From: Prevotella sp.
GTDB taxonomy: Bacteria > Bacteroidota > Bacteroidia > Bacteroidales > Bacteroidaceae
DNA length: 64,000 bases
Assembly (NCBI GenBank): GCA_021636625.1
Contig: JAJWLX010000013.1
Location: 7,936 to 71,935 of the forward strand
Reading direction: 5' to 3'
Part shown: one piece after another, positions 46,476 to 55,250 of the stretch
How positions within the stretch are numbered: the stretch's first letter is position 1
Layout of the letters: each line of letters opens with the position of its first letter
The notes under the pieces: model-generated
Database searches by the model: none
Seen by the model: only the letters and a program-made list of their open reading frames with translations
Told to the model about the DNA's origin: nothing
Program-made: the position numbers and the translations under genes

Positions 46476-46509
46476 TGCAGATAGATTGCATAATGGCTTT
46501 CTACTTTTG
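46476..46509 (+). promoter_or_regulatory. Promoter C with shared operator (macro-like gene)
   Basis: TGCAGATAGATTGCA (46476-46490) is followed after 11 nt by TACTTTTG (46502-46509), a TAnnTTTG box, with the gene start at 46568. It repeats the layout of promoters A and B on the opposite strand. Another TATTTTTG at 46440-46447 could be a second promoter. Confidence 0.72.
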
Positions 46510-46567
46510 CATCCAGATTGTAACAGTTAGACCTTTAGGTCGTGGTATAAATAAAATCATAAGAACG

Positions 46568-47020
46568 ATGGAAAAGACGAACATCTACACAGATGAAGAG
46601 CGTTATTGGATGACTGGAGGTAATACAGGAACATTGCCTACACGTATCATCCCATCTGTGATTTACAGCTTGGCACCAAACGAAATCTTCGTGTTTGGAA
46701 GTAATGCTCTGGGTATGCACCATGCTGGTGCTGCTCGTGTGGCCTACAATGAGTTTGGTGCAGAATGGGGAAATGGTGAAGGATTGCAAGGTCAGTCGTA
46801 CTCGATTCCCACGATGGAGGGTGAGCATAATACAAAGCTTGCCATCATGAGATTTACGCAATATGCCAAGGAACATCCAGAACTAAAGTTTCTGGTAACT
46901 CCAGTTGGCTGCGGTATCGCTGGATATACTCCTGAAGAGATTGCTCCTATGTTCAAGGATGCTGCTTATTTGGAGAATGTGTATTTACCCATCAGCTTCT
47001 GGAAGGTGCTGATGATTTAA
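46568..47020 (+). CDS. Macro-domain-like protein of the A1S_2505 type
   Basis: 150 residues from the ATG at 46568; a longer reading from 46445 would run through promoter C. IFVFGSNALGMHHAGAARVAYNEFGA, GQSYSIPT and FLVTPVGCGIAGYTPEEIAPMF match the phage-associated A1S_2505 family, related to macro domains that bind or process ADP-ribose. It could sense or hydrolyse an ADP-ribose-type ligand. It begins the rightward group that continues with the 329-aa and 558-aa genes, 29 nt downstream. Confidence 0.72.
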   Translation: MEKTNIYTDEERYWMTGGNTGTLPTRIIPSVIYSLAPNEIFVFGSNALGMHHAGAARVAYNEFGAEWGNGEGLQGQSYSIPTMEGEHNTKLAIMRFTQYAKEHPELKFLVTPVGCGIAGYTPEEIAPMFKDAAYLENVYLPISFWKVLMI

Positions 47021-47049
47021 ACGAAAATTTGTACTGTAAAAAATATAAT

Positions 47050-48039
47050 ATGAATAAGATGAATTTGTCAGACAAAGTGTTTTATCTTAGGATGGAATCT
47101 AAGTCTGAGGATGATATTCGCAACTATATAAAAAAAACACTGGAAGACAGCAATTGTTCTCTTTCAGACATTAAGTTTGCATTAGAAAACTCTGATGTAA
47201 ACAACTATATTACTTTGGATTTATTTTCCTATTGTATAGATAGAATTGTAGAAAGCAAGAGTGTTAAAGGTTGTTTGAAATGTATTGAAATTTTTGCTAT
47301 AGAATATTCTCGTCGCAATGACTGTACAAAACTTAATGAATGCGTCATTGAGTTAATTATCGATACAAATGGGTATAGACGTCTTATAGGAAGGCATTTG
47401 TGGGATAGTTTAAATTTGAATGATTCTGATTTAGACCTTTTGACGAATAATGAAGAATTTCAAATGCGTTTTGTATTGTCCATATTGTCAGATTTTGATA
47501 ATCCTCAAAAACGATTGTCGAAAGCTCTTCTCTTTTTTAATAGCGACTATTCTTCTGTACGTATGTGTCTTGTAAATGTATTGGCAAACTATGCGTACAA
47601 TTATTATGGAACAGTAAAAAAATATATAGATAAAACTGAAATAAACGAGAGTGATGAATATAAGCAATTTTCTGCATTTTTTAGTGAATTAGATGCAAAA
47701 TTTAAGTACATGGATAAGTGTAAGGAACTTTTATCTGATTATTCAATGCCTACTATTCTTGAAAGTTGTAATCGTGCCACTCAAAATTTCATGAAAGAAA
47801 CTATGAAAGTGGCTGAAAGAAAAAGAGATTCCATTGTAGATAAATTTATGACTAAAATTGCTTTAGGGAAAGGTGGAGGATGGTTGGAAGAGAATGGTAA
47901 TGTTCAACAACTTGCACACATTAAATTCTCATGCGAGATGCCGATTATGTTAAATGCGTTAAGTCCCTTAGAGGAGCAAGAGTTTTTTAATAATATGTAT
48001 TTAGACTGGTCAACAATAAGTAACAAAAATGAAAAATAG
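47050..48039 (+). CDS. AT-rich hypothetical helical protein, partner of a putative nuclease
   Basis: 329 residues from the ATG at 47050; a TTG at 47029 is in frame but less likely. Almost entirely helical, acidic and Lys/Asn-rich, without a known domain, signal or membrane segment. The C-terminus contains a basic helix (MKVAERKRDSIVDKFM) and a Gly patch (GKGGGW). Its last 11 nt overlap the start of the 558-aa putative nuclease, so the two are likely co-translated. Base composition is clearly more AT-rich than the conjugation genes, suggesting separate acquisition. It may be a sensor or regulator of the nuclease. Confidence 0.6.
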   Translation: MNKMNLSDKVFYLRMESKSEDDIRNYIKKTLEDSNCSLSDIKFALENSDVNNYITLDLFSYCIDRIVESKSVKGCLKCIEIFAIEYSRRNDCTKLNECVIELIIDTNGYRRLIGRHLWDSLNLNDSDLDLLTNNEEFQMRFVLSILSDFDNPQKRLSKALLFFNSDYSSVRMCLVNVLANYAYNYYGTVKKYIDKTEINESDEYKQFSAFFSELDAKFKYMDKCKELLSDYSMPTILESCNRATQNFMKETMKVAERKRDSIVDKFMTKIALGKGGGWLEENGNVQQLAHIKFSCEMPIMLNALSPLEEQEFFNNMYLDWSTISNKNEK

Positions 48040-49705
48040 AATTTTACGAGAATATATAGAATCTTTAAAAGAAGATAACGAATTGGATTATATTTTCCCA
48101 ATATTGTTGCAAGCTATGGGCTTTAGGATTGTTTCTACTCCAAGAAATTCTAAAGGACAGCCCCAGCATGGTAAGGATATCGTTGCTATTGGTTACGATA
48201 CTAACAATATTATATATCGTTGGTATTTTGAGCTAAAAGGTAATGGAGCAAAGGATATAACTACTACAAATTTTTATACAGAAGATGGAGTTAGAGATTC
48301 ACTTCTAGAAGCTAAGGATGTTGCATACGACTGCCAATCAATCCCAAAGTTTGATGAGTTACCTGTAAAAATTGTGTTTGTACATAACGGTATCCTTCAG
48401 GCAAATGCAGAACCTGCTTTTAATGGATTTATTAAAAATAATTATAGTGATGTCAATTTTGAACGTTGGGATATTGAGCGTTTAACTCTTTTGTTTTCTG
48501 AGCATTTGTTTGAAGAATGTATTTTTGCAGATGACGTATGCTATACTTTGTTTAAAAAAGTTCTAGTTATGCTAGATGCACCAGGATGGAATACAAATGA
48601 TATAGATCGAATAATTGATATTTTTTTGACTCGTTGCCCTATATCGAAGACTCCCAATAAGAGGATTGTCAATAAGACTTTTGCTGGTTTAAATCTTATC
48701 CTTGCAATAATTTTTAAAAATTGTGAGGAATGCGGCAACTTATTACCTGCTAAATGGAGTTCTGAGAGAATAATATTAAAAACTTGGTCATGGATTCTTC
48801 AGAACAAAGTGGAGAATAGAAAAATATATTATGATAATTTTATGAAAATCTATGACCTTCATATTACAATTTATGATTCGTATATTCATAAGTTGTTACC
48901 TATGGCTCTATCATATAAAGGGCTGTATCAGCCTATGGGGACTTTTTCTGAAAGAGTTTGCTATCCTTTAAGGTGTTATGATTTCTTGAATGATTTGCTT
49001 TATTATTATCTTTCTACAGAATGGTTCGGGTATGAGGATATTCCAACTCGCAATGACCAGTTAAGAATAGTTACAAATATTATAAAACAGAATAGTGGCT
49101 TTGACGTTCCTTTGTTGGACAATCATTCTATTACGTTAGTTTTATTAACCAGATTTGTTTGGGCTTCTGGACAACCTGAAGATAAAAGTGTTATAAAAGA
49201 TTATTTTGAATATATAGATCGTCTTTGTGCAAATGTTATTTTGCGTCATAAAAGACAGAATATTTTTCCGGAATTTTATAATAACATTAAAGAAGTTTGT
49301 GCAAGTATGTTCAAAAAGTCAGAAGATTATGTTGATAGTTCTTCAATGTATCTTTTAGTTCTTGTTGAGATTTTAGCATTTTTTCGTCGAAAAACGAATT
49401 ATAAATATCTAAGAAAAGAGATAAACGCGTCTAAAGTAAATCTCCAGATACCACTTCCTATCTTTGATGAATATTTAGAAGTAAATCTATTTGATCATCA
49501 TCTGCATAATGAAATGTGTGTTAAGTCAAGTATATGTTTACCAGATACATTAGAGGCATTTCTGAAAACTTTTAAGATAAAATATAAACCGATTTCTTTT
49601 CGTACAGAGAAAATCGATTTAAGTCCTCTTCTGTTATTGGCTCACATACACTACAAGACAGAATTTTTCCCTAATTTTGTCGATTTTGGCTTTTTAGAGA
49701 CATAA
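48029..49705 (+). CDS. Putative PD-(D/E)XK nuclease with large helical C-terminus
   Basis: 558 residues. The N-terminal 75 residues look like an Mrr-type restriction fold: helix YIFPILLQAMGFRIV, then GKD (D50) and YFELKG (E68, K70), which supply the D...ExK catalytic set. The remaining about 480 residues are helical with no known domain, perhaps target recognition. With the preceding gene it forms a two-gene unit resembling an effector plus partner. A defence role is inferred from nuclease fold, location in the island and AT-rich composition. Confidence 0.62.
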   Translation: MKNRILREYIESLKEDNELDYIFPILLQAMGFRIVSTPRNSKGQPQHGKDIVAIGYDTNNIIYRWYFELKGNGAKDITTTNFYTEDGVRDSLLEAKDVAYDCQSIPKFDELPVKIVFVHNGILQANAEPAFNGFIKNNYSDVNFERWDIERLTLLFSEHLFEECIFADDVCYTLFKKVLVMLDAPGWNTNDIDRIIDIFLTRCPISKTPNKRIVNKTFAGLNLILAIIFKNCEECGNLLPAKWSSERIILKTWSWILQNKVENRKIYYDNFMKIYDLHITIYDSYIHKLLPMALSYKGLYQPMGTFSERVCYPLRCYDFLNDLLYYYLSTEWFGYEDIPTRNDQLRIVTNIIKQNSGFDVPLLDNHSITLVLLTRFVWASGQPEDKSVIKDYFEYIDRLCANVILRHKRQNIFPEFYNNIKEVCASMFKKSEDYVDSSSMYLLVLVEILAFFRRKTNYKYLRKEINASKVNLQIPLPIFDEYLEVNLFDHHLHNEMCVKSSICLPDTLEAFLKTFKIKYKPISFRTEKIDLSPLLLLAHIHYKTEFFPNFVDFGFLET

Positions 49706-49918
49706 ATTAGTTTTATGATGTACTGCAGAATGCTCACATTGTGGGTCATTAAGAAATAGACAATAGCGACCACTTTCCTGCTTGTGTGGACAACGACGCA
49801 AGATAAGGTGGCCGTCTAAAGCTTTGCTATGCCAATCGTAACTTTTAGCACAATCCTTACAATGGTAGATTTTTGCAGTTGCGATTGGCTTTATTTGTTT
49901 CTTTCTTGGTTTGGGCAT
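49694..49918 (-). CDS. Small Cys-rich zinc-ribbon-like protein
   Basis: 74 residues. HCKDCAKSYDWH, RRCPH, GRYC and PQCEH give a Cys/His set that could bind zinc. The N-terminus is basic (MPKPRKKQIKP). It lies 21 nt after the phosphoribosyltransferase gene on the same strand and overlaps the convergent nuclease gene by 12 nt at their ends. It is probably the last gene of the conjugation operon. Function unknown. Confidence 0.55.
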   Translation of the reverse strand: MPKPRKKQIKPIATAKIYHCKDCAKSYDWHSKALDGHLILRRCPHKQESGRYCLFLNDPQCEHSAVHHKTNLCL

Positions 49919-49939
49919 AATTCAATCTCTATAATTGTG

Positions 49940-50461
49940 TTATCGGCGAAGACTTCTGGTTTCTTCTCTTTGTAGAAGAGTATCGCTCATAGCAAATGAA
50001 ACAATTGTTCCAATGCCAAGTGCTTTGACAGCTGCTTTAGCGGTATTGCCTGTATCTACTACATTGTCAATGAGATAAGGTGTACGATTCGAAGGTAAGT
50101 CTTTATGTCTGTAGAACCCCATATCTTCGGCAGAAAGCGTCTGGCCTCTTTTCTTGGCATCATATTGTGAGCCTCGCTCTATGCCACGGAGGGCTTCAAC
50201 GATAGGGAGGTGAGTATATGACGAGATAGCTTTTGCCAACTGCATGGTCTGTTCGGCTTTGCCATGATGTCCTGGGATTGGAACGAGAACCGCATTTTGT
50301 GGTAACAGCTTTGCTATCTGGCGTGCAGCATAGTCTATGGCATCATGGTCTCCATCTTTCAGTTTATGGGCTACCCACCGATTGATACCATCATAATATC
50401 TACCAGTGGATAGGAATGTGATACCGTCTGAAACTGTTTTGATTGGTTCGTTCTCTGTCAT
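49940..50461 (-). CDS. Phosphoribosyltransferase-like protein
   Basis: 173 residues. The PRPP-binding loop is visible as PYLIDNVVDTGNTAKAA (about 126-142), and VLVPIPGHHGKAEQTMQLAKAI is the usual upstream half of the fold. The layout resembles ComF-type phosphoribosyltransferases of mobile elements. The substrate is unknown. It overlaps the lysozyme-like gene by 4 nt, so it belongs to the conjugation operon. Confidence 0.72.
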   Translation of the reverse strand: MTENEPIKTVSDGITFLSTGRYYDGINRWVAHKLKDGDHDAIDYAARQIAKLLPQNAVLVPIPGHHGKAEQTMQLAKAISSYTHLPIVEALRGIERGSQYDAKKRGQTLSAEDMGFYRHKDLPSNRTPYLIDNVVDTGNTAKAAVKALGIGTIVSFAMSDTLLQREETRSLRR

Positions 50462-50991
50462 GGAGTAAATAATAACATGAGTTCTGCATACCGTCTTCGC
50501 TCAATGGAAGGGATTCGTTTCCCTCGCCAATGGCAATGGTTCACATAATCGTCTCTGATGTTCCGGTTGCCTACTTCGAGTTTCTTTAAAACAGAACTTT
50601 TAGGGTATTTGCCTTTATATCCGGTCACCTTGTATGGTCCGATATTATATGATAATGCAGCAAGGAGTAGGGAGTCTTGACCATAGGAACGAAACATAGC
50701 GCATAACTCTCTGAGGTCTTTACGAAGAAGTTGCTCTGCTTCATATGTTGACATATTAGCAGAGTAACGTTCTCCAGGTCTGAGCTTATGTCCATAACCT
50801 ACATAAGGATAGTCCTTAGCTCTGTGCATGCCTTCATAGAACCTGATACAGCATACCGCACGCTCGAAAGGTGGCAACTCGAATATGGATGCCGGTGTTG
50901 ATGCCGATCGCTCTGTCGGCATTCGAGCCTGGACATTCGTAACCAGACTCAATGATATAAGCAGGAATAATATTATTTTTCTGAAAGTCAT
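50458..50991 (-). CDS. GH24 lysozyme-like exported protein
   Basis: 177 residues with a signal peptide (to about QA at 21-22). FYEGMHRAKDYPYVGYGHKL matches the active-site region of phage-type lysozymes: E53 is the catalytic acid, D60 a likely partner and GYGH the following turn. The Thr of the T4-type triad is replaced by Tyr. It probably opens peptidoglycan for the mating channel. It overlaps the coupling-protein gene by 4 nt and the phosphoribosyltransferase gene by 4 nt. Confidence 0.76.
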   Translation of the reverse strand: MTFRKIILFLLISLSLVTNVQARMPTERSASTPASIFELPPFERAVCCIRFYEGMHRAKDYPYVGYGHKLRPGERYSANMSTYEAEQLLRKDLRELCAMFRSYGQDSLLLAALSYNIGPYKVTGYKGKYPKSSVLKKLEVGNRNIRDDYVNHCHWRGKRIPSIERRRYAELMLLFTP

Positions 50992-53174
50992 TTTATCTTG
51001 AATTTGTTTATCTCGTCAATCATATTCTTGACATCGAGGTTTACATTCACGAAATTCTGATATAGGATTCGTTCCTTGGCATCCTTGGATGGGAAGGTGT
51101 AGAACTTCGGTATCTTATAGTTTGCATAGTCAGCTTCTTCCTCTGCAATCTTCTTCATGTCGAAGTCTGTCTTGCAGTAGAACTTAGAGGTCTGGAACTC
51201 TGCTGATTCCTGGATATTCATGCTGTCACCTCGTCCGGTCTTGGTCTTAATGAAGTCACGAGCAGACTGACCGCATATCCAACCAGTAGGCATATCTGAG
51301 ATTTTACTGGCAGGAACAAGGCTGTCCATGTTCTCATTGAGATTGATGGAGGTCTTGTCGCGGTCGATGGTTACACCTTTCTTTAACTGAACCACCTTTC
51401 CGAAGATGTCATTAGAGAGCCATTCCAAAGTCTCTTTTGCTCTTGCTGAACCACTCACCACATTACCTACAGTTGTGATAACCTTCTGCATACCCACCTT
51501 TCCGTAGTCAGATTCAAGCTGTGGCAACTCCTGAAAACCCAGAGCCACGCTAACCTTGTTGCTTCGGGCAGTACCGATAAGTCGGTCAATCTTGTGGAAG
51601 TAGAGCGTAGGCAACTCGTCCACGATGATGCTGACAGGTATGTTTTTGCCTTGGCCTGTGTTGACACGAGTAACGAGGCGGTTCAGAATCAAAGCATTCA
51701 ATGCACCAATGATACTTTCCATCTCTGGGTCATTGGCAATGAGCAGATATGAAGGATTCTTCGGATCTGACACCTTCAGGTCAAAGTCATCACCATCCTT
51801 ATGGAATATCCAATAAGACTCCTTGGTAGCCAATCGGGAGGTATAGACACGGAGTGTACCAATCATACCTTCCAACTGTTCCATAGCCTTATTCTTCATG
51901 GCTGTCTGGAATGGGCCAAGGAGAGGAGCAACCTCAGGATCCGTTTCCAAAACCTCAAAGATGGTCTGGTAATCGAGATTGAGGAACGATAGGATATGTG
52001 GCATGTCACTGTACTTGCCCAGCCAATACTCTGGCTCCACCTCTCTGCCGGTATGGTCAAAGACTCTGCCAGTAGGTTTCGGACGATGAGTCTTGGGCTC
52101 TGTAGTCATCTCAGCAATAAGAGGATTGCCGTTCTTGTCGTATGGCACCTTCTTGTAGTTGACAAAGAAATAGATACAAGCTGCCAGGAAGTTGACCGCT
52201 GATGTCTGGAAGAACTGGTCGCTACCGCCACCACCTTCTTTCTTACCTTTCTGCAAAGACTCCAAAAGGGTTTCTGCCGTTTCACTGGCTGCAGCAAGGT
52301 TGCCGATGTATTTTTGCTGAATAGGATTCACACGTCTGGAGTATTCCACATCCACAAAGTTGATGATATTGAACTTGCATCCTTGTGGTACCTTTCCGGC
52401 TTTCTGGTTTATCTTATAATGATAATATAGCTTCTGCGCAAGCATAGGGAACTTGTAATCATAGACAACCATGGCAAACCCCTTGGCACTATGCTGGCGG
52501 ATGAACGGCTCGATGATGGAGAAAGTCTTACCGGAACCAGGAGTACCAACTACCCATGTTCCTCGGAAAGGATTCACGATATTCACCCAACCTTTGCGGA
52601 ACTTGCCCTTGTAGTAATAGCGCATCGGGATGTTTACGCTATACTTGTTCTCCTGCAGTTCCTGGCATTGCTCAAAAGACTCGTTCTCGAAGTTGAAACG
52701 GTCTTTGAGTAATCCTTCCTTCAGGAATTTGGAGATATTGTCAAGGGCAACATGGATGCAGATAGTACCAAGAATAGAGGCTGCCATGTAGAGCCAGATG
52801 TTCAGACTGATGGTATAGAACCTCATATCCATACGATGACAGAAAAGCCATATAGACAGTATGGTAACAAACAGTCCACCTACCAACGGATAGAATACCT
52901 GACGGCGAGCATCAAACTCCAAGTGTTTCTTGTTTCGGGTGCCAATGCAGGTGATACAGATAAGCACGATTGTAGCAAGTTTGCTCCATACGAGGTTACC
53001 ATCCAGATAGATGAACCACCTCTTTACTCGGCTATGTATGTCACAAACAATGCCACCCCAATAGTCAAGCAACGCTGGATCTATAGCATACTCAAAGAAC
53101 TCCACTATCAATGATAAGTATATCAGACAGCGGAAAATCTTATACATGGTCTGTAATTCTTTTGTTTCCTCCAT
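50988..53174 (-). CDS. Type IV coupling protein (VirD4/TraG/MobC-like)
   Basis: 728 residues. Membrane helices in the N-terminal 140 residues precede a RecA-like ATPase: Walker A GTPGSGKT (210-217) and Walker B VSIIVDELPTLYFH (about 500-513). The protein couples the relaxase-DNA complex to the secretion channel at the inner membrane. It is read with the tra genes and overlaps the lysozyme-like gene by 4 nt. In Bacteroidota elements this protein may be named MobC or TraG; I leave the symbol open. Confidence 0.88.
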   Translation of the reverse strand: MEETKELQTMYKIFRCLIYLSLIVEFFEYAIDPALLDYWGGIVCDIHSRVKRWFIYLDGNLVWSKLATIVLICITCIGTRNKKHLEFDARRQVFYPLVGGLFVTILSIWLFCHRMDMRFYTISLNIWLYMAASILGTICIHVALDNISKFLKEGLLKDRFNFENESFEQCQELQENKYSVNIPMRYYYKGKFRKGWVNIVNPFRGTWVVGTPGSGKTFSIIEPFIRQHSAKGFAMVVYDYKFPMLAQKLYYHYKINQKAGKVPQGCKFNIINFVDVEYSRRVNPIQQKYIGNLAAASETAETLLESLQKGKKEGGGGSDQFFQTSAVNFLAACIYFFVNYKKVPYDKNGNPLIAEMTTEPKTHRPKPTGRVFDHTGREVEPEYWLGKYSDMPHILSFLNLDYQTIFEVLETDPEVAPLLGPFQTAMKNKAMEQLEGMIGTLRVYTSRLATKESYWIFHKDGDDFDLKVSDPKNPSYLLIANDPEMESIIGALNALILNRLVTRVNTGQGKNIPVSIIVDELPTLYFHKIDRLIGTARSNKVSVALGFQELPQLESDYGKVGMQKVITTVGNVVSGSARAKETLEWLSNDIFGKVVQLKKGVTIDRDKTSINLNENMDSLVPASKISDMPTGWICGQSARDFIKTKTGRGDSMNIQESAEFQTSKFYCKTDFDMKKIAEEEADYANYKIPKFYTFPSKDAKERILYQNFVNVNLDVKNMIDEINKFKIK

Positions 53175-53210
53175 GAAACCTTATTCTTGTGTTATAGTGA
53201 ATATTTAATG

Positions 53211-53858
53211 CTAATTATATAAAGTAATGATTGGACGGACTTTATGTGCTTGCGTCTTTGGCGTTTCTTGAAGTGCTCCTGATGCTAACGAGTACAACCA
53301 GGCTTTGGCTGTTTCCTGGTCTTTCACCTCTGTAGAAGTCCAATACCAACACTCATCCGGATTGTCTGGAATCACATCGCCTCCGCACTTGCGAATATAC
53401 GTATTTACCGCACTGCGTGCTTGATACAAGAGTTTGATCTGAGCAACGGAAGGGATGTAGGCACTCTGACCATATTGCCATATGTCAAAGACTGCTGAAG
53501 CTGCAGGCGAAGTACCAGTGGAATACATAGCATGCGTATTTACATTGCCATCGAATGCAGTAATATCAGCTGATGTGTTATGCTTTATTCCGAGAGAGTC
53601 AGAATAGGCAAACGGCTCAATGTCCTTTAGATAGACTGCATAGCCTGTGCCTTGGATGTCCTCGTTCTGATTCACATAGAACACCACAGCAATAGGAGTC
53701 TTGTTTTGGGGCTTAACTTCCTCGAATCTTACGACTTTGCCATCTGTACAGAGGATGTCGCAGGTCTTCATTGCCGTATCAGGAAAGTCTCGATGCTCAT
53801 CGCATGAAGCAAATGCTACTGCCATGAGAGTAGCGCAAATGATATGTAGTATCTTCAT
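53211..53858 (-). CDS. DUF1566-like lipoprotein
   Basis: 215 residues. The signal ends in a lipobox (AFASC, Cys about 19). The C-terminal half has WYWTSTEVKDQETAKAWLYSLASGAL...KVRPI, with the aromatic/Ser-Thr/arginine layout of DUF1566 or C-type-lectin-like domains. It is probably a surface or periplasmic lipoprotein of the mating machinery. It lies between the TraO-position gene and the coupling protein gene. Confidence 0.65.
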   Translation of the reverse strand: MKILHIICATLMAVAFASCDEHRDFPDTAMKTCDILCTDGKVVRFEEVKPQNKTPIAVVFYVNQNEDIQGTGYAVYLKDIEPFAYSDSLGIKHNTSADITAFDGNVNTHAMYSTGTSPAASAVFDIWQYGQSAYIPSVAQIKLLYQARSAVNTYIRKCGGDVIPDNPDECWYWTSTEVKDQETAKAWLYSLASGALQETPKTQAHKVRPIITLYN

Positions 53859-53863
53859 TGTTG

Positions 53864-54379
53864 CTATTTCTTTAATGTGGGTATCTTGAATCCTATCACG
53901 ATGCCAGTGCGAAACAAGTCTTCCCGTTTGGGAAGAGTGAGGTCACATTTGGCTTGAACAAATAATCCCCATCCGTGACGAAGGGCAAAGTTATGCTCGT
54001 AACCGACATGCAAGCCACCAACAAACTTGTCTGTGTCACTGCCAGCACTTGCGCCGATACGCAGGTTTCCGTAGTTGTTCCTGCCTCTTGCCACACAGGG
54101 TTTGTAGGCAGCGCCTATTCCCCATGTACGGTAGTTATTCCAGAAAGACTCAGGACAGACGTGTCCGCATGATGCGCATTCATCCCATTTGATGTAACCG
54201 TTGATGAAGTACTCCCAAGCGTTGTGGTAGCGTGTTTCATGTTCCCATGAGATTGTGGCATCCAAGCCTCTCTGATATAAGGCTCCTGCACCAACGGATA
54301 TTCGGTCGCTATGGCTCTGGGCGAATGATGAGACTGAAACGCACAGTCCCATCATCAATGACAAAATGTATTTCTTCAT
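53864..54379 (-). CDS. Outer-membrane conjugation protein in the TraO position
   Basis: 171 residues. A signal peptide (MKKYILSLMMGLCVSVSSFAQ) is followed by an outer-membrane beta-barrel pattern (YQRGLDATISWEHETRYHNAWEYFINGYI, GGLHVGYEHNFALRHGWGLFVQAKCDL). A CxxCxxxC cluster (CASCGHVC) is unusual for an outer-membrane protein. Position after TraN is that of TraO in Bacteroides conjugative elements; sequence similarity to TraO is not certain. Confidence 0.62.
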   Translation of the reverse strand: MKKYILSLMMGLCVSVSSFAQSHSDRISVGAGALYQRGLDATISWEHETRYHNAWEYFINGYIKWDECASCGHVCPESFWNNYRTWGIGAAYKPCVARGRNNYGNLRIGASAGSDTDKFVGGLHVGYEHNFALRHGWGLFVQAKCDLTLPKREDLFRTGIVIGFKIPTLKK

Positions 54380-54383
54380 CGTC

Positions 54384-55235
54384 TTATTCCTCCATCATTA
54401 AGTATGAGTTGAATGAGTCGGCATACAGAACATCTTCATAATCTATATCCAAACTGATGGTTCTTCCACTAATCTGCTTCTCAGAAATCTCAATAGTCAG
54501 CACCTTGTCGTTAGGGAATGTCATCTTTTTCAGGACGAGAACGTTTCTATAACCATATTTGAAGGTCTTGGACTGGTCAAGCACCATAGCTGGCGTAAGT
54601 TCAATCATCTGGGCATTAGTTGCCTTGGAAACCTTCTTGTCATTCAGCTTGATACGCATCTCGTCGATGTCAAAGCGGATATTGGTGCGGTTCTCGATGC
54701 TGAAATCAATGAAGAAGTATTCTCCTACAGAGTAGATGTTGTTCAACCTCATGGTCATTCTGTGCTGCTTGGTGCTCACATTTCGTATTCTTGCCGGTGA
54801 GTTCCAGATCTTTCGGGCATATCTGGTCATATCCTCAGTACTCATTGATACAGAAGGATTATGGTATGGAATCTTCTCTGAGGCAAGAATCTGTTTGTCT
54901 GTGACAGCTTCCTGCATTCGTGTAGTGTATATCAGAGCATACTGGGTTCTGTAACGCTCGGTAACTATCGTCACTATAGCAAGGATGTCACCATCGGCAT
55001 GTACGGCTGCACCTTCCTTGGGTTTCAGACGGATGGTATTGTTGATTGGCTGGTCGCCGACCACTGCATCCGTAGAAATATCAACGAAGCGTACTGGCTC
55101 AGAGGCGGTAATGACTGTTGTGACATTCTCATTGATGGTTAGCTGCTCCATTTCCTGATACGTCTGTTGTGCCATGGATGGGAGAGAGGCTAATGCGCAT
55201 ACTACCAATGCGCAGAATTTCTTGATAGTCTTCAT
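54384..55235 (-). CDS. traN: Conjugative transfer protein TraN (VirB9-like, DUF4138)
   Basis: 283 residues with a signal peptide (to about MAQQ). The body is beta-rich with PVRFVDISTDAVVGDQPINNTIRLKP and a C-terminal domain, RISIDYEDV-like strands ending the protein. Order (TraM upstream, TraO-position gene downstream) and size fit TraN, the VirB9-like outer-membrane complex subunit of Bacteroidota type IV systems. It is periplasmic or outer-membrane associated. Confidence 0.78.
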   Translation of the reverse strand: MKTIKKFCALVVCALASLPSMAQQTYQEMEQLTINENVTTVITASEPVRFVDISTDAVVGDQPINNTIRLKPKEGAAVHADGDILAIVTIVTERYRTQYALIYTTRMQEAVTDKQILASEKIPYHNPSVSMSTEDMTRYARKIWNSPARIRNVSTKQHRMTMRLNNIYSVGEYFFIDFSIENRTNIRFDIDEMRIKLNDKKVSKATNAQMIELTPAMVLDQSKTFKYGYRNVLVLKKMTFPNDKVLTIEISEKQISGRTISLDIDYEDVLYADSFNSYLMMEE

Positions 55236-55250
55236 ATTCGTATATGTTTA

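Noticed and set aside
46445..46567. N-terminal extension of the macro-like gene
   Set aside because: It would run through promoter C and has no family match; the ATG at 46568 begins the conserved part.
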